Shown here: positions 58,583-64,000 of the stretch, piece after piece
Numbering within the stretch: position 1 is the stretch's first letter
Layout: each line of letters begins with the position of its first letter
From: Neolewinella aquimaris
GTDB lineage: Bacteria > Bacteroidota > Bacteroidia > Chitinophagales > Saprospiraceae
Assembly (NCBI RefSeq): GCF_014197245.1
Contig: NZ_JACIFF010000004.1
Location: 129,548 to 193,547 of the forward strand
Direction of reading: 5' to 3'
DNA: 64,000 nucleotides
Program-made: the position numbers and the translations under genes
The notes under the pieces: model-generated
Databases searched by the model: none
What the model saw: only the letters and a program-made list of their open reading frames with translations
What the model was told of the DNA's origin: nothing

Positions 58583-59542
58583 TTACTGTCCTTTATACTT
58601 CTTCACGGCTGCCGTCAGTTTTGGCAGTACTTCAAACAGGTCACCTACCACCCCGTAGTCGGCGGCCTTGAAGAAGGGGGCATCGGCATCCTTGTTGATC
58701 ACTACAATCGTTTTGGAGTTGTTGACCCCGGCCAGGTGCTGAATGGCACCGCTGATGCCGGCGGCGATGTAAAGATTGGGGCGTATGGCTACCCCGGTCT
58801 GTCCGACGTGCTCGTGGTGGGGGCGCCAGTCGGAGTCGGCTACCGGGCGGCTGCAGGCGGTAGTGGCACCGAGGGCCTCGGCGAGGTCTTCGATCACTCC
58901 CCAGTTTTCGGGCCCTTTAAGTCCGCGACCGCCACTTACGACGAGTTCGGCTTCCGGGAGGGGCACCCGACCGGTAGCGACCTGGTGCTTGACGACCTTC
59001 GTCTTGGGTTCGGGGAGGCTGATGGTGAGGTCTTCGACGGTCGCATCCGTTCCGGTTTCCGCTACGGGAATGGAATTGCCCGCAACGCTGATGATCTTTA
59101 CATCGGTCAGGAGTTGTACATCGGCGAATGCCTTACCGGAGAAAACGGGCTTGCGTACCGTAAAGAATCCTTCCTTCATCGTAGGCACGGCATTGGCACC
59201 GGGGACGGAGCCGGCCTCCAGGCGCGCGGCCAGTCGACCGGTGATGTTCTTGCCGGTACTGTTGTGGGGAAGCACGATCACGGTAGCTCCCTGCTGCTTC
59301 GCGACCTCGGCGATGGCTACGGTATATACCGCCGCATCGAAGGCTTCGAGTTGGGGGCTGGTGATTCGATAGACCTTGCTGGCCCCGTATTTTCCGAGAC
59401 TTTCCGCACCCGCGGTATCGCCCAGAACGAGGGCGTGGCATTCGGTGCCCAGTACGTCGGCCGTCTGTTTACCGTAAGTGATGACTTCGTGCGCCACCTT
59501 TTTGAACTGGCCGTTGGTAGCTTCTGCGTATACTAATACCAT
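58583..59542 (-). CDS. etfA: electron transfer flavoprotein, alpha subunit
   Basis: 319 residues. The C-terminal FAD-binding domain has the usual VSGGRGLKGPENW, HVGQTGVAIRPNLYIAAGISGAIQHLAG and NKDADAPFFKAADYGVVGD signatures. It carries electrons from acyl-CoA dehydrogenases to the quinone pool via ETF-QO. It follows etfB by 48 bp and converges with the broken T9SS gene. Confidence 0.97.
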   Translation of the reverse strand: MVLVYAEATNGQFKKVAHEVITYGKQTADVLGTECHALVLGDTAGAESLGKYGASKVYRITSPQLEAFDAAVYTVAIAEVAKQQGATVIVLPHNSTGKNITGRLAARLEAGSVPGANAVPTMKEGFFTVRKPVFSGKAFADVQLLTDVKIISVAGNSIPVAETGTDATVEDLTISLPEPKTKVVKHQVATGRVPLPEAELVVSGGRGLKGPENWGVIEDLAEALGATTACSRPVADSDWRPHHEHVGQTGVAIRPNLYIAAGISGAIQHLAGVNNSKTIVVINKDADAPFFKAADYGVVGDLFEVLPKLTAAVKKYKGQ

Positions 59543-59590
59543 GATGGTAGGCTATTTTTAGGTTGTTATAAAGGAAGAGGGGGCGGGTGA

Positions 59591-60334
59591 TCAGATCACT
59601 TTGGCCTCCTCGTGCAGTAGCCGCACCAGCTCTTCCATATTGTCCGGATCGATGAGCTTGACGCTGCCCTTCTCTTCGGGCTTTTCGTATTCGGCGATGC
59701 GGGTAGTGTCGGGATAGTCGACGGGGGCGACCACCGTAAGCGGCTTCCGTTTGGCCATCATAATGCCCCGCATGTTCGGGATGCGCTGCTCGGCCATTCC
59801 CTTGGCGGCACTGACGGCCAGAGGGGTTTGTACTTCGATGACTTCTTCCCCACCCTCGATGTCGCGGGTGACGGTCGCCTTCGTTCCGTCTATTTCCAGG
59901 TGGCTGGCTTCCCCGACGTAGGGGAGATCCAGAAACTCGGCCACCATTGCACCCACTTCGGAGCCATTGTAGCTGATGGTTTCCTTGCCGAAAAAGAGGA
60001 GGTCGTACTGCTCGGATTTAGCGTACTCGGCGATCTGACGGGCGGTGTAGAGGCTGTCCTTTTCCTCGCTTACGTCGATGCGTACGGCGTCGTCGGCTCC
60101 GATGGCCAGTCCCTTGCGGATGACCGAATCGTTGTCGGCCGGGCCCACATTCAGGATGGTGACCGTACCTCCCGCCGCTTCCTTCAGCTCCAGGGCGCGC
60201 ACCAGGGCGTACCATTCGTCGTAGGGGTTCATGATGTACTGCACGCCGGCGGTATCGATTTCGGTTCCGTCAGCGGTGAGCTGGATTTTAGTGGTGGTCT
60301 CGGGCGTCTTACTGACGCAGACAAGCAACTTCAT
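59591..60334 (-). CDS. etfB: electron transfer flavoprotein, beta subunit
   Basis: 247 residues from the ATG at 60334 (MKLLVCVSKTPET). VKTP-type start, MNPYDEWYALVRALELKE, AIGADDAVRI and a RD-EGGEE segment fit EtfB. It pairs with EtfA. Confidence 0.96.
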   Translation of the reverse strand: MKLLVCVSKTPETTTKIQLTADGTEIDTAGVQYIMNPYDEWYALVRALELKEAAGGTVTILNVGPADNDSVIRKGLAIGADDAVRIDVSEEKDSLYTARQIAEYAKSEQYDLLFFGKETISYNGSEVGAMVAEFLDLPYVGEASHLEIDGTKATVTRDIEGGEEVIEVQTPLAVSAAKGMAEQRIPNMRGIMMAKRKPLTVVAPVDYPDTTRIAEYEKPEEKGSVKLIDPDNMEELVRLLHEEAKVI

Positions 60335-60470
60335 AGGGAAATTTTGATCGCGAATATAACAGCGAATTTTCGCTAAGGGAACGGTTGAGCGCTTCGGATA
60401 GTTCGGTAAACCGACCTTCGCACTGCTCCGCAAAGCTGCAAAAATCTATCGATTTCGGATGAAGGGAGAG

Positions 60471-61145
60471 TCATACTGGTTTCCCCGGCTTCGCTTTATG
60501 CCAATTGATCACGGCTCCCGCGACCCCGCCCCCGAGCAAAATTCCGGCGGCGGCATCCGTTATCCAGTGCTTTCCAGCCTTAACGCGCAGGTAGGCCGTG
60601 CCACAGGATATGGTTATGGCCGCAAATTTTGCGTGCCGGGCAAAGCGGTGATCGTAGGTCGCAAGCAGGGAGGCAAAGAGAACCGACCCCGCCGTGGCGT
60701 TGGCTGCGTGACCCGACAAAAAAGCCGCCCGGTCCTTGCGTGTCAGCCGTTGCTCCAGCTCCCAATTCTCGTTGTATATATAAGGACGGGGTCGGCTGAC
60801 GGTATTTTTGATGAGGCTCGAAAGGGAGAACGTGAGCAACATCGTCTGCAGCCACAGCAGCAGCACCACCGGGTAGTGGGGGCGGGTACGCGGGTCCAGT
60901 GAAAGCAACAGGGGAAGCGTAGGTCCACCCCAAAGACCGGCATCGGCAAACTGTCCGGCACGCTCGTCGCGGGCGGTGTAGCCGAGGCGGTCGATGGGGT
61001 TGATCTCGTCTCCGGTGTAGCCCTCGCGGTAGGGGGAAAAGACGGGTTCGTTATCGTGATGATCCACGTACACCGCCGCGACCAGCAGGCCGATGCCGGT
61101 GAGCAACAGCGAGATCTCCCGCGATTTGTTAAGGGTTAACGGCAT
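60471..61145 (-). CDS. PAP2 family membrane phosphatase
   Basis: 224 residues. The three PAP2 motifs are present: KNTVSRPRP, SGHAANATAG and RVKAGKHWITDAAAG. About five or six membrane helices. It likely dephosphorylates a lipid phosphate such as undecaprenyl diphosphate or phosphatidate. The start is 64 bp after metG. Confidence 0.9.
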   Translation of the reverse strand: MPLTLNKSREISLLLTGIGLLVAAVYVDHHDNEPVFSPYREGYTGDEINPIDRLGYTARDERAGQFADAGLWGGPTLPLLLSLDPRTRPHYPVVLLLWLQTMLLTFSLSSLIKNTVSRPRPYIYNENWELEQRLTRKDRAAFLSGHAANATAGSVLFASLLATYDHRFARHAKFAAITISCGTAYLRVKAGKHWITDAAAGILLGGGVAGAVINWHKAKPGKPV

Positions 61146-61209
61146 TAGTGTCGCTACCGCGGATCACCCCGGATTGTTCTGACCCGTGCCTTATTATAGT
61201 ACATTTCGC

Positions 61210-63357
61210 CTACCTAACCTCCCATCCCGCACCGAAACCGGCCGGCGGTGCCACGAAGGTCAACTGGCCTTCCCCATTTTCGGCCATCAGGATCATGGCT
61301 TCGCTCAGTACGCCGGCCATCTTACGCGGGGCCAGGTTGGTGACCACTACAACCGGTTGACCAGGCAGCTGCTCCGGAGCGAAGTGCTTGGCGATGCCGC
61401 TGACGACACTGCGCGTTTGCCCACCGCCCAGATCGATCGTCAGGTGCAGTAGCTTATTCGATTTTTTGACGGCGTCTGCGGTAAGAATAGTTGCCGTACG
61501 TAGGTCGAGTTTGGTGAAGTCTTCGAAGGCGATCTCGGGCTTGCCAGTGGGTTCAGCGGACAAGCTAGCAACGACAGACTCGTCGGACGAACTTTGCTCG
61601 GCCGACGAGGATGAGGCCCTCAGTTTATCCCGCTGCCCCTGAATGATTTTGAGCAGGGTATCGTCCTTTCGGTCGTTGATTTTGGGAAAGAGGACCCCGG
61701 CCTGGCCGATGTCATGTCCGGGGGTCAGCAGGGGTTTGTTGGCGGCCAGCAGGTCCCGGGATACCGCCCAGTCGCCGTTTTCAACAATTTCTTGCCGGAG
61801 GACGGTGCGAAGTTTTGCGCTGACCAGCGGTACAAAGGGGTGGGCCATGAGGGCCAGGGCGGCGGCGATCTGGATGCTGTCGAACATGACCTTCGCGATG
61901 CGCGGATCCTCCGGATCGGCTTTGGCGAGCGACCAGGGGGCGGCGTCCTGGAGGTACGTATTGCCGAAGGAGGCCAGTTCGACGAAGGTGGTAGCGGCAT
62001 CCTTGAAGCGGAAGGCCTCGATGTGTGATGCCATGGCCTGCATTGCTTTTTGTAATTCGGCTTGCACCTGCGACCCCGCCCAGTGGCCGGATGAGGGTGT
62101 CGCTCCCGCAAAATACTTGTGCGTAAGCACGGTGACGCGATTAAGGAAATTGCCCAGTTTATCAGCCAGGTCCTTGTCGTAGTACTCCGTGAAGCCGTCC
62201 CAGGTGAAGTCGGCATCGCTCTGCTCGGGTAAGTTGCGGATAAGCGCCCAGCGTAGGGCGTCTTCCCCATTTGGAAAGTCTTTAAACTCTTCGACGTACT
62301 CGTGGAGCTCGATGCCCCAGCCGCGTGACTTGCTGAATTTGTCGCCCTCGAAGTTGAGGAACTGGTTGGCGGGTACGTTCTTCGGCAGCACGTAGTCGCC
62401 GTGGGCCCGCAGCATGGCGGGGAAGATGAGGCAGTGAAACACGATGTTGTCCTTGCCGATGAAGTGGACCAGTTCGGTATCGGGGTTCTGCCAGTAGTCC
62501 TTCCAGTCGCGGCCGTGGTCGAGGCACCACTGTTTGGTGCTGGAGATGTAGCCGATGGGGGCGTCGAACCAGACGTAGAGCACCTTGCCCTCCGCGTCCT
62601 CCCGGGGTACGCTGATGCCCCAGTCGAGGTCGCGGGTGATGGCGCGGGCCTGTAGCCCTTCGTTGAGCCAGCTCATGCACTGGCCGATGACGTGCTTTTT
62701 CCAGGTGGTGGGATCGTGCACTTGCTTGCCGTCGACGGTGCCTTCCTGGATCCAGGTGCGCAGGAAGTCTTCGTGTTTGGCCAGATCGAAGTACCAGTGT
62801 TTGGTCTGCCGTAGTTCAGGGGTCGCACCGCTCAGTACGGAAACCGGGTTGATGAGCTCGGTGGGCGAAAGGTCGCTGCCGCAGTTTTCGCACTGATCGC
62901 CGTAGGCTTCCGCAAAGCCGCAGCGGGGGCAGGTTCCTTTGATGTACCGGTCGGCGAGGAACTGCTTGAACTCCGGATCGTAGTACTGCTCGGTGTCCCG
63001 GACGATGAACTCCCCGCCCTTCTGGTCGAGGGTGCGAAAAAAGTCCTGGCTCGTCTCGTGGTGCAGCGGTGCGCTCGTGCGGTGGTAGTAGTCGAAGCTG
63101 ATACCGAGGGCGGCGAAGCTGGCCTTATTAAGGTTATGGTACTTGTCGATGATGTCCTGCGGCTCGATGCCTTCCTTCTTGGCCCGGAGGGTGATGGCGG
63201 CACCGTGCTCGTCGCTGCCGCAGACCCAGAGTACGTCCTTACCGGCGAGCCGGAGGTAGCGGGCGTAGATGTCGGCGGGCAGGTAGGCACCGGCGAGGTG
63301 GCCAAGATGAAGGGGGCCGTTCGCGTACGGTAGGGCGGAGGTGAGCAGGTGGGGCAT
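61210..63357 (-). CDS. metG: methionyl-tRNA synthetase
   Basis: 715 residues from the ATG at 63357 (MPHLLTSALPYANG). HIGH-type motif HLGH (17-20), zinc knuckle CPRCGF...CENCG, and KMSKS-type motif K340-F-S-K-S344 are intact. A C-terminal EMAP-type tRNA-binding domain begins near residue 608. A Ser-rich linker (about 580-606) before it contains a REP-like element read in frame. A longer upstream frame (to 63480) is rejected because it precedes the conserved start. Confidence 0.96.
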   Translation of the reverse strand: MPHLLTSALPYANGPLHLGHLAGAYLPADIYARYLRLAGKDVLWVCGSDEHGAAITLRAKKEGIEPQDIIDKYHNLNKASFAALGISFDYYHRTSAPLHHETSQDFFRTLDQKGGEFIVRDTEQYYDPEFKQFLADRYIKGTCPRCGFAEAYGDQCENCGSDLSPTELINPVSVLSGATPELRQTKHWYFDLAKHEDFLRTWIQEGTVDGKQVHDPTTWKKHVIGQCMSWLNEGLQARAITRDLDWGISVPREDAEGKVLYVWFDAPIGYISSTKQWCLDHGRDWKDYWQNPDTELVHFIGKDNIVFHCLIFPAMLRAHGDYVLPKNVPANQFLNFEGDKFSKSRGWGIELHEYVEEFKDFPNGEDALRWALIRNLPEQSDADFTWDGFTEYYDKDLADKLGNFLNRVTVLTHKYFAGATPSSGHWAGSQVQAELQKAMQAMASHIEAFRFKDAATTFVELASFGNTYLQDAAPWSLAKADPEDPRIAKVMFDSIQIAAALALMAHPFVPLVSAKLRTVLRQEIVENGDWAVSRDLLAANKPLLTPGHDIGQAGVLFPKINDRKDDTLLKIIQGQRDKLRASSSSAEQSSSDESVVASLSAEPTGKPEIAFEDFTKLDLRTATILTADAVKKSNKLLHLTIDLGGGQTRSVVSGIAKHFAPEQLPGQPVVVVTNLAPRKMAGVLSEAMILMAENGEGQLTFVAPPAGFGAGWEVR
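61578..61611 (-). repeat. REP-like element inside the metG linker
   Basis: It has the same conserved ends (TCGTCGGCYGA and TCGTCCGMCGA) as the elements in the dnaN spacer, here read in frame as a Ser-rich stretch at about residues 583-594 of MetRS. Confidence 0.6.
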
Positions 63358-63925
63358 GGGCGCAAAGTAAACGGTAAGGTGGCAATCGGAGGTAGGGAGG
63401 GAAAAAAATTGCCCTTTCTGTAAAAAAATTTGCCGGGCCTTAACAAAAATCAAAAGCCTTAACAAATAATGTTTCTTCATGGGTGGGTTAATACCATATT
63501 GTATGGGTTTTACCCCCTAAATCACTCGAAATTGCTGATATGAAGGACTTTTGAAAAAATTGTGCGTAGACACATCCATGTCGCAATACGGATAAGGAAT
63601 AACCGTTTTTTATATGTATATCGGAAAGGAATACGTCCTTCCCTGAAATTTACAAGTGAGCCGGTTTGCGGAGAATGATCTCGGGAGAAACGTCAACTAA
63701 TCATCTTTCTCAACGGCTAGCAACGCGCGGATTACCATTCAGAACACGAGGCCCACAGTTCAGAACATGCGCACGTTACCAAAAAATTTACCCTTCGATT
63801 ATACTTTATAACACTAAGAACAGCAACTAAAAAATCAAGGTGGAAGGGTTTGTGCCCTTACACTGCTGTTTTAAGCGAATTGCGATTACCGGGATATCCC
63901 GGGATCCGACACTACAAACTTTTTC
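63358..63925. other. intergenic region between metG and the last gene
   Basis: About 570 bp, A/T-rich. It holds two direct copies of GCCTTAACAAA (63437-63447, 63456-63466), an inverted repeat CCATA-TTG-TATGG near 63494, LytTR-like direct repeats (63734-63763), a weak -7 box (TATACTTT near 63799) and a perfect palindrome CCGGGATATCCCGG (63889-63902). No gene is supported. Confidence 0.6.
63734..63763 (+). promoter_or_regulatory. LytTR-type direct repeat (candidate operator)
   Basis: ACCATTCAG (63734-63742) and ACAGTTCAG (63755-63763) are 12 bp apart, matching the spacing known for LytTR response regulators. The second half-site fits the [TA][AC][CA]GTTN[AG][TG] pattern fully and the first has one mismatch. 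A TATACTTT box follows about 35 bp downstream. Confidence 0.4.
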
Positions 63926-64000
63926 ATGAAACTCATCTTTACCCTCGTCCTTTGCGGGATGGGCCTGGTGCTTGGTGCCCAGACCTGTATCCTCACTTCA
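63926..64000 (+). CDS. secreted protein, N-terminal fragment (cut by right edge)
   Basis: 25 codons from the ATG at 63926 to the window end: a classic signal peptide (MKLIFTLVLCGMGLVLGAQ) and a few more residues (TCILTS). The product cannot be identified. Confidence 0.6.
   Translation, partial: MKLIFTLVLCGMGLVLGAQTCILTS

Noticed and set aside
63358..63480. N-terminal extension of metG
   Set aside because: The conserved synthetase N-terminus starts at 63357; the extension is A/T-rich leader sequence.

Overview
The window looks like a chromosomal piece of a marine-type Bacteroidota, most likely a GC-rich member of the Saprospiria (Lewinella/Neolewinella-like). This is inferred from the SusC/SusD pair, several extracellular proteins ending in type IX secretion (T9SS) sorting domains, many SPII lipoproteins, an absence of obvious Shine-Dalgarno sequences, and Bacteroidota-style -7 boxes (TAnnTTTG) upstream of several genes. 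No rRNA, tRNA, CRISPR array, phage or insertion sequence was seen.

Region 1 (1-19210, minus strand) is a polysaccharide utilization locus read from right to left: SusC, SusD, a fasciclin-like lipoprotein, a GH106 rhamnosidase, a sulfatase, a sulfatase-GH78 fusion, a second GH106 and a GH3 glycosidase cut by the left edge. Several junctions overlap by 4 bp (ATGA), which implies tight co-translation. The enzyme set points to a sulfated, rhamnose-rich glycan such as ulvan. Regions 2-3 (19705-27976, plus strand) hold ftsK, two T9SS proteins built from malectin/CBM-like beta-sandwich modules, and a further lipoprotein sulfatase that is a paralogue of one in the locus.

The middle (27981-43552) is mostly housekeeping and envelope genes: a non-catalytic-looking M16 peptidase homologue, a tricorn-type S41 protease, dnaN, a TonB-dependent receptor, a D-2-hydroxyacid dehydrogenase, a helix-hairpin-helix/beta-barrel protein, a lipid kinase of the DAGK family, and an ABC exporter pair whose two genes are separated by a near-perfect 36-bp-stem hairpin. 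From 51074 down to 43536 (minus) a nearly contiguous gene string joins sulfate activation (cysC, cysD, cysN) to an MbnP-like lipoprotein, a DUF4249 lipoprotein, a TonB-dependent receptor and a small YkoF-like protein.

The right part has rpe, a DUF2279 protein, a membrane-anchored DNA/RNA endonuclease directly followed by a HerA-like (DUF853) ATPase, two tandem paralogous T9SS proteins (the second broken by a single in-frame TAG), etfA/etfB, a PAP2 phosphatase, metG, and the start of a secreted protein whose upstream region carries a LytTR-like direct repeat. Dispersed repeats are a theme: a REP-like element (dnaN intergenic region and, in frame, the MetRS linker), a GC-rich 18-19-mer found on both strands, and a 7-bp tandem repeat abutting the cysN start codon.
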